This document shows, one piece after another, positions 1-8,212 of a stretch of DNA of 64,000 nucleotides (its first letter is position 1; every line of letters begins with the position of its first letter). Source of the DNA: Hymenobacter sp. YC55. GTDB lineage: Bacteria > Bacteroidota > Bacteroidia > Cytophagales > Hymenobacteraceae. Where the stretch lies: NCBI RefSeq assembly GCF_029433095.1, contig NZ_JARNTX010000004.1:434001-498000 (forward strand). The letters run 5' to 3'. A program made the position numbers and the translations under genes. Below the pieces are notes generated by a model. It was not told the origin of the DNA and did no database searches. It saw nothing but the letters and a program-made list of their open reading frames with translations.

Positions 1-353
1 TTGGTCATATAAGGGTGTTTCTGACGAAGTGGCCTTGGAAGAAACCAAAGATACAACTCCGAGCTACGCCCCCTGTTTTTGCAGTTGTTCTCATCACGCC
101 TCCAGCTACCATCAACTCTAGTCATCAACCAATGGCCTATAGTTAGGCTACTGCGCTCCGACTCGGTTTACTTCTGATTTCTACTGAGCCCAAACCGCAG
201 CAAGACCGTACAGCTTCTAGTAAACAGTGCAGCGCGTGGCTGAAGTAGTTTGTACTCTATGCCCTGTCGTACCACCCGCAATTCATGCTTGCCTAAGGCT
301 GCCGTTGCATCACTTAAAAACACGTAATCTTGCATCCTCATTTTTCCTGACTT
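1..353. other. Left-edge stretch with no recognised gene
   Basis: All six frames contain only short open stretches that do not resemble a known protein. The longest open stretch at the extreme left edge (about 39 codons in the second forward frame, ending near 118) has no recognisable motif and could at most be the tail of a gene outside the window. The last 50 bases carry a possible promoter for the next gene: TTG at 304-306 and the near-consensus -7 element TAATCTTG at 325-332, 18 bases apart. No terminator hairpin with a T tract was seen. Confidence 0.5.
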
Positions 354-818
354 ATGGCTTTAAAAGAAACCATCGACGCCGATATCAAGAAGGCCATGCT
401 GGCCAAAGACAAAACGCGTCTTACCACTCTGCGCAGCATCAAGTCCCAGATCATGTTGGCTGAAACGGCCGAAGGGCAGCACGGCGCAGCCCTCACCTCC
501 GACGCTGAAATTAAGCTCTTAACCAAAGCCGCCAAGCAGCGCCGCGAAGCCGCTGAAACCTATAACAAGCAGTTCCGCTCCGACCTCGAAGAAGTGGAGC
601 TAGCAGAGTTGGCTATTATTGAAGAATACCTGCCCAAGCAGCTTAGCGAAGCCGATCTGGTGGAGCAGCTAGTCGGCATCATCCAGCGCGTAGGCGCCAC
701 GGGCCCTTCCGATTTAGGCAAAGTAATGGGCGTAGCAGCCCGCGAGCTTGCTGGCAAAGCCGACGGCCGGATGATTTCGCAAGTGGTAAACAACCTGCTC
801 AATAACACGAATGTGTAA
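354..818 (+). CDS. GatB/YqeY domain protein
   Basis: A 154-residue cytosolic protein that aligns by eye over its whole length with the YqeY family, the stand-alone version of the helical C-terminal domain of GatB, the tRNA-dependent amidotransferase subunit. Family features seen are the N-terminal segment IDADIKKAMLAKDKTRL, a basic middle helix (AAKQRREAAE) and EEYLPKQLS near residue 90. The catalytic GatB part is absent, as is normal for YqeY. Binding of tRNA or of an aminoacyl-tRNA complex is inferred from the family; the true role is not established. The ATG start is supported by a possible -7 element about 25 bases upstream. CvpA follows on the same strand. Confidence 0.9.
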   Translation: MALKETIDADIKKAMLAKDKTRLTTLRSIKSQIMLAETAEGQHGAALTSDAEIKLLTKAAKQRREAAETYNKQFRSDLEEVELAELAIIEEYLPKQLSEADLVEQLVGIIQRVGATGPSDLGKVMGVAARELAGKADGRMISQVVNNLLNNTNV

Positions 819-913
819 GCAGTGAAGGCGCTAGCATCCACGTTGCCGAAGGGGCACTTTACTGCCTCCCTTACTTCTTGGATACTAGCGCCTTCAGGCT
901 AGCTCCTCTATTT

Positions 914-1435
914 ATGTCCGCTTTTGATATTCTGCTGCTGATTCCACTGGGGATAGGCGCTGTGAAAGGCTTTCAGCGGGGACTGGTATTAGAAGTAGCG
1001 TCGTTGCTGGCGTTCGTCTTGGGGGCCGTGGGCGGATTAGCTCTTCTCAACGATGCTATTCCGCTGGTGCGTCACTACGTAGGAGAGGCTTTTGGACTGC
1101 TGCCACTCGTGGCGTTCTTGCTAGTATTTGCTGCCATTGTGTGGGGCGTGCATTTACTGGGCAGCTTCGTAAAAAAAGCAGTGCATCTCACGCCCTTAGG
1201 TGTCCTCGACAACTTGGGTGGTGGCGCGGTCGGCGTACTGAAGTGGGTGCTAGGCTTGAGCCTACTGCTGCACGGAATCGGCTTATCAGGTTTGCAACTC
1301 ATTTCGCCTACTCTTGTTGCTAGCTCACAGGTATTGCCCGTCGTGCGTCAAGCCACGCCCTTGGCGCTGGAAATTGTCGGCTTCGTTATGCCTTTCGCCA
1401 GTACGCTGCTAGCCAAGCTACGCACGGTGTTCTAG
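914..1435 (+). CDS. cvpA: CvpA family membrane protein
   Basis: An integral inner-membrane protein of 173 residues with about four hydrophobic segments: residues 3-20, 28-48, 60-82 and 100-125. It begins MSAFDILLLIPLGIGAVKGF, the usual CvpA opening with an acidic residue in the first helix followed by GxxRG-like residues. CvpA proteins are named for a colicin V production phenotype, and recent work links some to envelope stress. The biochemical activity is unknown. An in-frame ATG 36 bases upstream would add a 12-residue polar leader not typical of the family, so 914 is preferred. It precedes a pabA-like gene on the same strand. Confidence 0.85.
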   Translation: MSAFDILLLIPLGIGAVKGFQRGLVLEVASLLAFVLGAVGGLALLNDAIPLVRHYVGEAFGLLPLVAFLLVFAAIVWGVHLLGSFVKKAVHLTPLGVLDNLGGGAVGVLKWVLGLSLLLHGIGLSGLQLISPTLVASSQVLPVVRQATPLALEIVGFVMPFASTLLAKLRTVF

Positions 1436-1532
1436 CGAATTAAGGGGCATTACGCGAAGTACAAGTTTCTGAATAGCTGTGCAGGAACTCTCCGCCGCTT
1501 TACCTGCTTATTTCAGCTACTCTCATATTGCC

Positions 1533-2153
1533 ATGACGCGCCTGCTGCTGCTCGACAACTTCGATTCATTCACCTACAATTTGCTGGATTACTTTCAGCA
1601 ACTAGGGTGCGAGGTGCAGGTTGTGCGCAATGATGCGCCATTGGAGCAGCTAGAGGAGTTGGAATTCGATGCCCTAGTTTTGTCGCCGGGACCTGGTACG
1701 CCGGCTACCGCTGGCAACCTAATGGCTGTCATTGCTGCTTGGCATCAGCGCGTCCCGATGCTCGGAGTGTGCCTAGGGCATCAGGCTCTAGCCGAATTTT
1801 TCGGAGCCACCGTTACCCGTGCTGCCCGACCCATGCATGGCAAAGTATCGGAGATGGAAGTGGTAACTAACGAGGGGCTGTTTCATGAGTTGCCGCGGCA
1901 TGTACCCATCACGCGTTACCATTCACTGGTAGTAAATGATTTGCCTGCTGTGCTGCGGCCTTTGGCTTACACTGCCGATGCCGCCTGCGAAATCATGGCG
2001 CTGCGTCATACTACCTTGCCGCTGGTGGGCGTTCAGTTCCACCCCGAGGCGCTGCTCACCACCCACGGGCTCTTGATGCTGCGCAATTGGGTTCGGTATT
2101 GTATCATTGTAGAAGAGGGTCCGATGGCGAATACCACATTGGCCACCCACTAA
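1533..2153 (+). CDS. pabA: Anthranilate/aminodeoxychorismate synthase glutamine amidotransferase
   Basis: A class I glutamine amidotransferase of 206 residues that would supply ammonia from glutamine to a chorismate-using synthase (tryptophan or folate pathway). The fold signatures are LLLDNFDSFTYNL at residues 4-16, the oxyanion-hole segment SPGPGTP near 51, the nucleophile Cys80 in GVCLGHQ, and His170/Glu172 in VQFHPE, so the catalytic triad is intact. No chorismate-binding partner (TrpE/PabB) lies in the window, so PabA and TrpG cannot be told apart. The in-frame start at 1479 would add 18 residues before the conserved beginning, so ATG 1533 is chosen. An alpha/beta hydrolase starts 3 bases after its stop. 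Confidence 0.88.
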   Translation: MTRLLLLDNFDSFTYNLLDYFQQLGCEVQVVRNDAPLEQLEELEFDALVLSPGPGTPATAGNLMAVIAAWHQRVPMLGVCLGHQALAEFFGATVTRAARPMHGKVSEMEVVTNEGLFHELPRHVPITRYHSLVVNDLPAVLRPLAYTADAACEIMALRHTTLPLVGVQFHPEALLTTHGLLMLRNWVRYCIIVEEGPMANTTLATH

Positions 2154-2156
2154 AAG

Positions 2157-2939
2157 ATGGAATTGCAAATCAAAGAACGCAACGAATTTCAGTACGTCGA
2201 CGAAGGTGCCGGTCCGGTACTGCTGCTGTTGCACGGTCTTTTTGGGGCCCTCAGTAATTGGCAGGATGTAGTAGAGCACTTTCGCTCCGACTACCGCGTT
2301 ATCATTCCGCTGTTACCTATCTACGACATGCCGCTTACGCAGGCGGGCGTGCCGGGCTTGGTGAAGTACGTAGAGGAATTTGTGGCGGCTATCCATCTAA
2401 CAGAGCCCTGCACGGTGCTAGGTAATTCGCTAGGGGGCCATGTAGGGCTAGAATACACCCTGCGTAACCCGAAGCGGGTTAACCGGCTGGTACTCACCGG
2501 TAGCAGTGGCTTGTTCGAGGATACGATGGGCGGTTCTTTTCCTAAACGTGGCAATTATGGCTACGTGCAGGAGCGAGTGGCCTATACTTTCTACGACCCT
2601 GCTGTGGCTACCAAGGAACTGGTGGACGAGGTATTCAACGTTACCAACTCCAATGCCAAGTGCCTACGTATTATTTCTATTGCGAGGTCGGCTCAGCGGC
2701 ACAACCTCGGCAAAGAGCTAGGTGGTATTCGGGTACCAACCTTATTGGTTTGGGGGCTCAATGATACCATCACTCCGCCAGTGGTAGCGCACGAATTTCA
2801 CCATCTAATTCGCAATTCCGAGTTGCGTTTTCTCGACCATTGTGGCCATGCCCCCATGATGGAGCGCCCTCAGGAATTTAATGTGTTACTAAGTCAGTTT
2901 TTGCTTCGTACCGAGAAGGAAACGGTAGCAGCTAGCTGA
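2157..2939 (+). CDS. Alpha/beta hydrolase
   Basis: A 260-residue serine hydrolase of the alpha/beta fold. The visible triad is Ser91 in the nucleophile elbow GNSLGG, Asp203 in WGLNDTITP and His231 in CGHAP. The oxyanion region is HGLFG at residues 26-30. There is no signal peptide, so it should be cytosolic. The substrate cannot be deduced; the family includes esterases, haloperoxidase-like and C-C bond hydrolases. It starts 3 bases after the pabA-like stop, so the two are probably co-transcribed, but no pathway link is evident. Confidence 0.85.
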   Translation: MELQIKERNEFQYVDEGAGPVLLLLHGLFGALSNWQDVVEHFRSDYRVIIPLLPIYDMPLTQAGVPGLVKYVEEFVAAIHLTEPCTVLGNSLGGHVGLEYTLRNPKRVNRLVLTGSSGLFEDTMGGSFPKRGNYGYVQERVAYTFYDPAVATKELVDEVFNVTNSNAKCLRIISIARSAQRHNLGKELGGIRVPTLLVWGLNDTITPPVVAHEFHHLIRNSELRFLDHCGHAPMMERPQEFNVLLSQFLLRTEKETVAAS

Positions 2940-3211
2940 GAGTAAGCAGCAGTGCAGAGGAATTGTAGAGGTAGCGTAAACAAAAGCAACCTCTACGGTT
3001 TAGGTAGTCTCTTTAGATTACTAGCTGCTCGGTGTACGCCGTTGAAAACTTTTTTGTATATCTGCTGCTTCTCAAACTCCAAGTTTGTTGCTGCTTCGTA
3101 TTTATTGATGTTGTGGCTTGTTGGTCGCAACTAGGTGTTTCAGTTCTTTCGCAACCCTAACCCGCCCGCCTGGTTTCACTTTAGTCGTATCAAATTCCTC
3201 ATATCCCGCCG

Positions 3212-3898
3212 ATGCATTCGATGATTGCCGAAGACTTGCTCAACCAGATGATTCCGCCCCTGAAGGTGTCGGATACCGTCGGGAAAGCGGCCAAATGGCT
3301 GGAGGAATTCCACGTTGGCCAATTGCCCGTACTCGATAACCGTGCCTACCGCGGGCTAGTCACGGGGGCTGATTTGGCTGATGCTGAACAAGCCGAAAAA
3401 AACAATCAACTTTTAAGTGACCTTCCCTTGAGCTTCGCCGATGTGCATGTCCAGCACGATCAGCATTTCTACAGCGTCATGGAAGTTGCCATCCAGAATA
3501 AGATTCAACTTGTTCCGGTACTCGACGATCAACGGGAGTACATGGGCGTCGTGACGGTTAGTGACACGTTAGCTGCTTTCGGTCAGCCGCCTATCGCTCC
3601 CGGACAAGGAGCCGTGATTGTGCTTTCTATGGAAGAGCGTGACTATTCTCTAGGAACTATTAGCCGGTACATAGAAGAAAACAACGCCAAAGTGCTAAGT
3701 GCTCACGTAGCCCAAGACGAGCATGATCCTTATCGTATCCGCCTCACCCTGAAGGTGAATACTCCTTCACTTACTCGTATTGCTGCTACTCTGGAGCGCT
3801 TTGGCTATGCCATCACGGCGCAGTTCAATGGCGTAGCCGAGGTAGGAGAAAACGAGCAGGAGCGGTACGATGCATTGCTGAAATACCTAAGCCTGTAA
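3212..3898 (+). CDS. CBS-domain protein with C-terminal ACT-like region
   Basis: A 228-residue cytosolic protein. Residues 1-60 and 68-128 form a CBS pair (typical segments VGKAAKWLEEFHVGQLPVLD and QLVPVLDDQREYMGVVT), which usually binds adenine nucleotides. Residues 135-222 look like an ACT-type regulatory fold (DYSLGTISRYIEENNAKVLS). No enzyme domain is attached, so a sensing role is inferred. The stop is 11 bases before the GTG of the Omp85-like gene, and NAD kinase follows. This CBS-NAD kinase-PorG-UppS neighbourhood is common in Bacteroidota. Confidence 0.85.
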   Translation: MHSMIAEDLLNQMIPPLKVSDTVGKAAKWLEEFHVGQLPVLDNRAYRGLVTGADLADAEQAEKNNQLLSDLPLSFADVHVQHDQHFYSVMEVAIQNKIQLVPVLDDQREYMGVVTVSDTLAAFGQPPIAPGQGAVIVLSMEERDYSLGTISRYIEENNAKVLSAHVAQDEHDPYRIRLTLKVNTPSLTRIAATLERFGYAITAQFNGVAEVGENEQERYDALLKYLSL

Positions 3899-3909
3899 GC
3901 GGCAACCGA

Positions 3910-5373
3910 GTGCACACACGAGCTTTTTTGGTTTGGATAGGGCTGCTTTTGGCTACCACTATGGTTCGTGCCGTTCCTGCGTTGGCCGTGGCTACGCCTC
4001 TTGCCAGTAACTGCTCATCCTCCGCCGGCACTCTGCAGGCACTCATAGCATGCCCTGGTTACGCAACCCTCCAAGTGGGTGCCATAGTTTTTGTGGGAAA
4101 CGAAATAACCAAGGAGCGTACCCTACGAGCAGAACTTGATTTCGCTGAGGGCGACACTTTGCAGGCTGCCACGTTGACAACTCGGATTGAAGCAAACCGC
4201 CGCCGCCTCTACAATCTACAGTTGTTTCATCAGGTGCTGTGTGAGGTGGCTTGCCACAACGGCAGCATAACGCTTCTCTTTAGCGTAAAAGAGCGTTGGT
4301 ACACCTTCCCGGTTCCTATTCTTTCTATTGCTGACCGTAATTTCCGCGCCTGGGCCGACCGCTCCGACCGTTGGCGTCGGGTCGACTACGGTGTGCACCT
4401 GACGCGCAGAAACTTTCGAGGACGCAACGAAAACTTGCTGGCTAACCTACAGTTGGGCTTCAACCGCAAATACGAATTGTTCTACGAAGCACCAGGCTAT
4501 GGTCGGCGCCGCCGAGTAGGCGTGGGGGCAGGCTTTTCATACTACCGAGCCCGAGCCTTGGATTATGCCACAGTCCAGGATAGGCTTGTTACTTTTCGTC
4601 CTCAAGATGGTTTTCCAATCGAGCGACGCTACGTTACGGCCGGATTGCGCTGGCGCAAAACGGTACGCTTACTAGCTGCCTTTGATGTTAGCTACCATCA
4701 AGAAGCAATTTCGGATTCCGTGAATTACCTTAATCCTGATTACTACCTTGGCCGTGCCCGCCGAGAGTATCTGGACTTTAGCTTAAGTGGTGTACTCAAC
4801 CAGCGCAATACATTTGCTTACCCTCTCAGCGGTCGTTACTTACAAGCCCAAGTGGTGTTTCGTTGCTTTCTTACAGAGGCTCCTACGCAGCTACTAACAC
4901 GGGTTCGTTATGCCCGCTATGTACCACTCGGTGGGCAGTTCTACTACAGTGGTGCTGTGCAAGGGCAAATGCGCTTTAGCAAGCGCTTCTCCTACGCCGA
5001 CAATCGAGCGCTTGGCTACGACGCACTAGTGCGTGGCTACGATCCCTACGTAGTAGACGGTCGGCACTACGCGTTGGTGCAGCAAGGTGTCTCCTATCGC
5101 CTCTTCGATGCGGGGCAAGTGCAACTAGATGGGATAACCAATCCCAAGGTCAACACTATTCCGCTCGTACTCTATTTGAATACCTTTATCGATGCAGGTT
5201 ACGTAAGCACGCCTTCGGTTGTGGCTGGCAACCGGCTACCAAAGCGTTTGCTTGCTTCTGCCGGGGTTGCAATGCATCTGGTAACATACTACGACCGAGT
5301 CTTTACCTTGGAATACACCCGTACAGTACGCGGCCAAGGAGGATTCTTTTTCCGTTCCCAATTTCCCATTTGA
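3910..5373 (+). CDS. BamA/TamA (Omp85) family outer membrane protein
   Basis: A secreted outer-membrane protein of 487 residues with a GTG start. Residues 1-26 form a signal peptide. Residues about 55-135 match a single POTRA-like domain (IVFVGNEITKERTLRAELDF then NRRRLYNLQLF). Residues about 150-487 form a beta barrel with alternating aromatic strands, ending in the aromatic-containing FFFRSQFPI as expected for Omp85 barrels. It is much shorter than BamA and has one POTRA instead of five, so it is a second, smaller Omp85 member, perhaps used for lipid or protein insertion. Its cargo is not known. It is tightly packed between the CBS gene and nadK. Confidence 0.82.
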   Translation: MHTRAFLVWIGLLLATTMVRAVPALAVATPLASNCSSSAGTLQALIACPGYATLQVGAIVFVGNEITKERTLRAELDFAEGDTLQAATLTTRIEANRRRLYNLQLFHQVLCEVACHNGSITLLFSVKERWYTFPVPILSIADRNFRAWADRSDRWRRVDYGVHLTRRNFRGRNENLLANLQLGFNRKYELFYEAPGYGRRRRVGVGAGFSYYRARALDYATVQDRLVTFRPQDGFPIERRYVTAGLRWRKTVRLLAAFDVSYHQEAISDSVNYLNPDYYLGRARREYLDFSLSGVLNQRNTFAYPLSGRYLQAQVVFRCFLTEAPTQLLTRVRYARYVPLGGQFYYSGAVQGQMRFSKRFSYADNRALGYDALVRGYDPYVVDGRHYALVQQGVSYRLFDAGQVQLDGITNPKVNTIPLVLYLNTFIDAGYVSTPSVVAGNRLPKRLLASAGVAMHLVTYYDRVFTLEYTRTVRGQGGFFFRSQFPI

Positions 5374-5408
5374 TGTAGCACCTGCTATACGCAGGTTAAG
5401 ATTCTGTT

Positions 5409-6302
5409 ATGAAAATTGCCATTCTAGGGAAGCCCTTCGACGATGCAAGTTTGCCTTTTGTGCAGAATCTACTTAACGATCTAGCTAGTCGGCAGACAGA
5501 CATTTTAATAGCCAAGTCTTTCCACGATTATCTAACTCAACGGCTCAACTTGCCTGCTGGCGTTTCCATCTTTACTCGTGACGACTCATTGCGGGGTGTA
5601 CAGTTCGTTCTCAGCATTGGCGGCGATGGTACCCTGCTCGATACTGTCACTTACGTTGGCAGTCTACAGATACCGATACTTGGTATTCACACAGGACGAC
5701 TCGGCTTTCTGGCCACTGTTACTCCCGATCGTATTGCACAAGCTATGGATGCTCTCTTCAAAGGCCATTTCGTCTTGGAGGACCGTAGCTTAATCCGAGT
5801 GGAAACCGATCCTGATGCTTTTGGGGGCATCAATTTCGGACTCAATGAGTTCAGTATCCTGAAACGAGATACCTCTTCAATGATTGTAGTCCACACCTAC
5901 ATTGATGGGGAATACTTGAACTCTTATTGGGCCGATGGCTTGGTTGTAGCTACCCCAACTGGTTCTACCGGTTACTCCTTGAGCTGTGGTGGACCGGTAA
6001 TGCTACCGCAGACAAACAATTTCATCATTGCTCCCGTATGCCCTCACAATCTCAACGTGCGTCCTATTATCGTATCGGACCGCAGCGTGATTTCGTTTGA
6101 GATTGAAGGGAGAAGCAATCAGTTTTTGCTTTCCCTTGATTCACGTTCAGTAGCAGTCGATGCGGGGGTTCAAATTGCAGTTAGACGAGAGAGCTTTTCT
6201 GTACGCTTAGTAAAATTCAATCATGTTAATTTCCTAAGTACGCTGCGAAGCAAGTTAAACTGGGGTTTGGATCGGCGAAATCCGGCTGGAATTCCAGTTT
6301 GA
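5409..6302 (+). CDS. nadK: NAD kinase
   Basis: Phosphorylates NAD to NADP in the cytosol. The 297-residue length is normal. The diagnostic motifs are present: GGDGT at residues 71-75, the NE motif at 146-147 (NEFSILKRD) and the glycine/threonine-rich segment ATPTGSTGYS at 181-190. It lies 35 bases after the Omp85-like gene and before two PorG-like genes, an arrangement widespread in Bacteroidota. There is no hairpin after its stop; a new promoter begins within 50 bases. Confidence 0.95.
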   Translation: MKIAILGKPFDDASLPFVQNLLNDLASRQTDILIAKSFHDYLTQRLNLPAGVSIFTRDDSLRGVQFVLSIGGDGTLLDTVTYVGSLQIPILGIHTGRLGFLATVTPDRIAQAMDALFKGHFVLEDRSLIRVETDPDAFGGINFGLNEFSILKRDTSSMIVVHTYIDGEYLNSYWADGLVVATPTGSTGYSLSCGGPVMLPQTNNFIIAPVCPHNLNVRPIIVSDRSVISFEIEGRSNQFLLSLDSRSVAVDAGVQIAVRRESFSVRLVKFNHVNFLSTLRSKLNWGLDRRNPAGIPV

Positions 6303-6322
6303 TAGATATACTTTCTCTTCTA

Positions 6323-6357
6323 TTTGTTTTTTTAGTTCCCTATATCTTCTACTTTTG
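6323..6357 (+). promoter_or_regulatory. Promoter of the first porG-like gene
   Basis: The -33 element TTTG is at 6323-6326 and the -7 element TACTTTTG at 6350-6357, with a 23-base spacing, matching the Bacteroidota TTTG/TAnnTTTG pattern. Transcription should begin near 6362-6365. A start codon at 6355 is therefore ruled out and the ATG at 6427 supported. Confidence 0.7.
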
Positions 6358-6426
6358 TTGCTGACTGTTACTGTGTTTCCTTCAGATCAGACCCTCCGGT
6401 TCGCTATTACTAACTTTCGCTCCAAT

Positions 6427-7338
6427 ATGAAGCAGTTTTTCAATTACACTCTTACGTTATTGTTAGCTTCGCTGCTAGCGGCACCTGCGGCGGATGCGCA
6501 ACAGTTCACGAAGCGGAAGCAGTACAATTCAGTCGGCGTAACGCTGACAGCTATGAACTATTTTGGTGATATTACCCCTAAGCCTAGCATTCCAAGCTTA
6601 CGTTTTGGCGCTACTCGCCCCAACCTTGGCGTTACATTCACTCACCGCTTTACCCCTCGTATCTCTGGTCGCGGAGGTCTAAGCTACGGCCGTATTACGG
6701 GCAGTGATGTCAAGGCTGCTGACCAGAGTGATTCTGATGCTAAATATCGGTATAACCGCAATATGAATTTCCGAAACGATATTGCTGAACTCTCCGCAGT
6801 AGCTATTTTTGATCTGATTCCTAATCGGAATAATTACATCAAACGTCCGGACTTTGTACCTTATATATTTGCTGGATTAGCAGGATATGCTGGTAATCCC
6901 AAAGGCGAAGTGACTGATGACAATTCTCAGAATTTGGAGAAAGGCAGCTACATTGCGTTACAGCCTCTTAAAACAGAAGGAGTATCTTATAATAGAGCTG
7001 GTATTGCAATACCATTTGGTATTGGAGCACGTTATAAGCTCAATAAGAGTTTTGACCTAGGGTTTGAAATTGGTTTCCGGAAGACCTTTAATGATTACCT
7101 TGACGACGTAAGTACAAAATATGTGGTTAGTAAAAGTGCCCTCAACGCTGGCGCTGCTCAATACTTTGGTTGGGACATCACAGGTGGTGGTACAGCTGGA
7201 TTAGACGGCACTTGGTTGGAAACAAATCAATCTGGTTATCAACGTGGAAAAGACGACGAGGATGATTGGTATGTTCAAGCTGGATTTACGCTCAACTACA
7301 TTCTCGCTCCGCGCGTTAAAAGCCCCAAATTCCGCTAA
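6427..7338 (+). CDS. PorG-like (DUF6089) outer membrane beta-barrel protein, first copy
   Basis: A 303-residue outer-membrane barrel protein. Residues 1-24 form a signal peptide ending ADAQ. The mature part has alternating strands with the family hallmarks: MNYFGDITP near residue 40, a central VPYIFAGLAGYAG, then IPFGIGARYKL, LGFEIGFRKTFNDYLDDV, and a final strand before a basic tail (APRVKSPKFR). In Porphyromonas and Flavobacterium the DUF6089 protein at this locus is PorG, which works with the PorK/PorN ring of the T9SS. Here two tandem members exist, and this one is longer than the second. Which copy is the functional PorG cannot be told. It has its own promoter. Confidence 0.8.
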   Translation: MKQFFNYTLTLLLASLLAAPAADAQQFTKRKQYNSVGVTLTAMNYFGDITPKPSIPSLRFGATRPNLGVTFTHRFTPRISGRGGLSYGRITGSDVKAADQSDSDAKYRYNRNMNFRNDIAELSAVAIFDLIPNRNNYIKRPDFVPYIFAGLAGYAGNPKGEVTDDNSQNLEKGSYIALQPLKTEGVSYNRAGIAIPFGIGARYKLNKSFDLGFEIGFRKTFNDYLDDVSTKYVVSKSALNAGAAQYFGWDITGGGTAGLDGTWLETNQSGYQRGKDDEDDWYVQAGFTLNYILAPRVKSPKFR

Positions 7339-7377
7339 CCAGTCCGTGCTGGTTGGCATTCATTCACAACCAGTATA

Positions 7378-8142
7378 ATGACGAAAGCGAATCTCTCCAA
7401 AACACTCCTTGTTTGCTTGGCGCAAACAGGGAGTGTTTTTTTTGCTCATTCAGTGTCAGCCCAATACACCAGCGAAATTGGAGTGGGCTTGGGTGGACTT
7501 GTCTATAAAGGCGAATTATCGCCGAGCTATCAATTCAAGAATAATCGTCCGGCTATTACAGCCTTTTATCGCAGAGATATTTCTGCTCCTATTACGCTGC
7601 GGGGGGCGCTGGTAGCAGGACTACTACGGGCTGATGACGGAAACGTAAAAGGAGACAATGGGAACGTGCCTCCGCTGCAAGCATATCGCCAAGCCAATAT
7701 GAAGGGTAGCCTGTATGAGGCGTCAGCGGTGTTGGAGTACAACTTCTTTGACTATCATTACCGCAAGGCGAAAATACACTTCACCCCATATGTCTTTTTT
7801 GGATTAGCTGGTTTTCTGGCTAGCACCACGACGGCCACTGATAATGCTGCATTGCCTTCTCTCAATCAGAAAGGAAATATGCTTGGAATTGCTGTGCCCG
7901 CAGGCTTCGGTTTCAAGTACGCCTTATCTAACCGCTGGAACTTAGGGCTGGAGGCTGGCGCTCGTAAAGCCTTTACCGATAAGCTCGATCATATTGATGG
8001 AAAGAGCAACGGGCAGACCGATGTGGTAGGTAATCCGCATGACCAAGACTGGTATTTTTTTAACGGATTTACTATATCCTATACCTTTTACAAGATAAAC
8101 TGCCCACCTCAATACAAGGAGAATCCTAAGCTCCTTCGGTAG
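7378..8142 (+). CDS. PorG-like (DUF6089) outer membrane beta-barrel protein, second copy
   Basis: A 254-residue paralogue of the preceding gene. The predicted signal peptide is unusual: MTKANLSK, then a hydrophobic stretch broken by Q, T, G and S, and a cleavage-like VSAQ at residues 27-30. The mature part carries the PorG pattern: GGLVYKGELSP, ASAVLEYNFFDY, FTPYVFFGLAGF, IAVPAGFGFKYAL, LGLEAGARKAFTDKLDHI and DWYFFNGFTISYTFY. It is closer than copy one to the size of P. gingivalis PorG. Codons 8-22 coincide exactly with an intrinsic-terminator hairpin (see 7399-7443). No promoter is obvious in the 39-base gap, so expression probably needs read-through from copy one. Confidence 0.82.
   Translation: MTKANLSKTLLVCLAQTGSVFFAHSVSAQYTSEIGVGLGGLVYKGELSPSYQFKNNRPAITAFYRRDISAPITLRGALVAGLLRADDGNVKGDNGNVPPLQAYRQANMKGSLYEASAVLEYNFFDYHYRKAKIHFTPYVFFGLAGFLASTTTATDNAALPSLNQKGNMLGIAVPAGFGFKYALSNRWNLGLEAGARKAFTDKLDHIDGKSNGQTDVVGNPHDQDWYFFNGFTISYTFYKINCPPQYKENPKLLR
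7399..7443 (+). terminator. Intrinsic-terminator-like hairpin inside the signal-peptide codons of the second porG-like gene
   Basis: An 18-bp stem (left arm 7399-7416, right arm 7422-7439) with one G-U pair and a 5-base loop, followed by eight T residues at 7436-7443. It lies 21 bases downstream of the ATG at 7378, within the translated sequence. It is the only strong terminator between the two paralogues; the hairpin at 7337-7354 has only a 6-bp stem and no T tract. Confidence 0.75.
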
Positions 8143-8212
8143 ATAGCCGGATTGGACAGGTTGGAATGCAACCATTTGCGTAACTTGCAGCCTCTTTACG
8201 CAAAAAGTATCC

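Noticed and set aside
8181..8188. TAACTTGC as the promoter of uppS
   Set aside because: It is one T short of TAnnTTTG, so it is noted only as weak in the uppS entry and not listed as a promoter.
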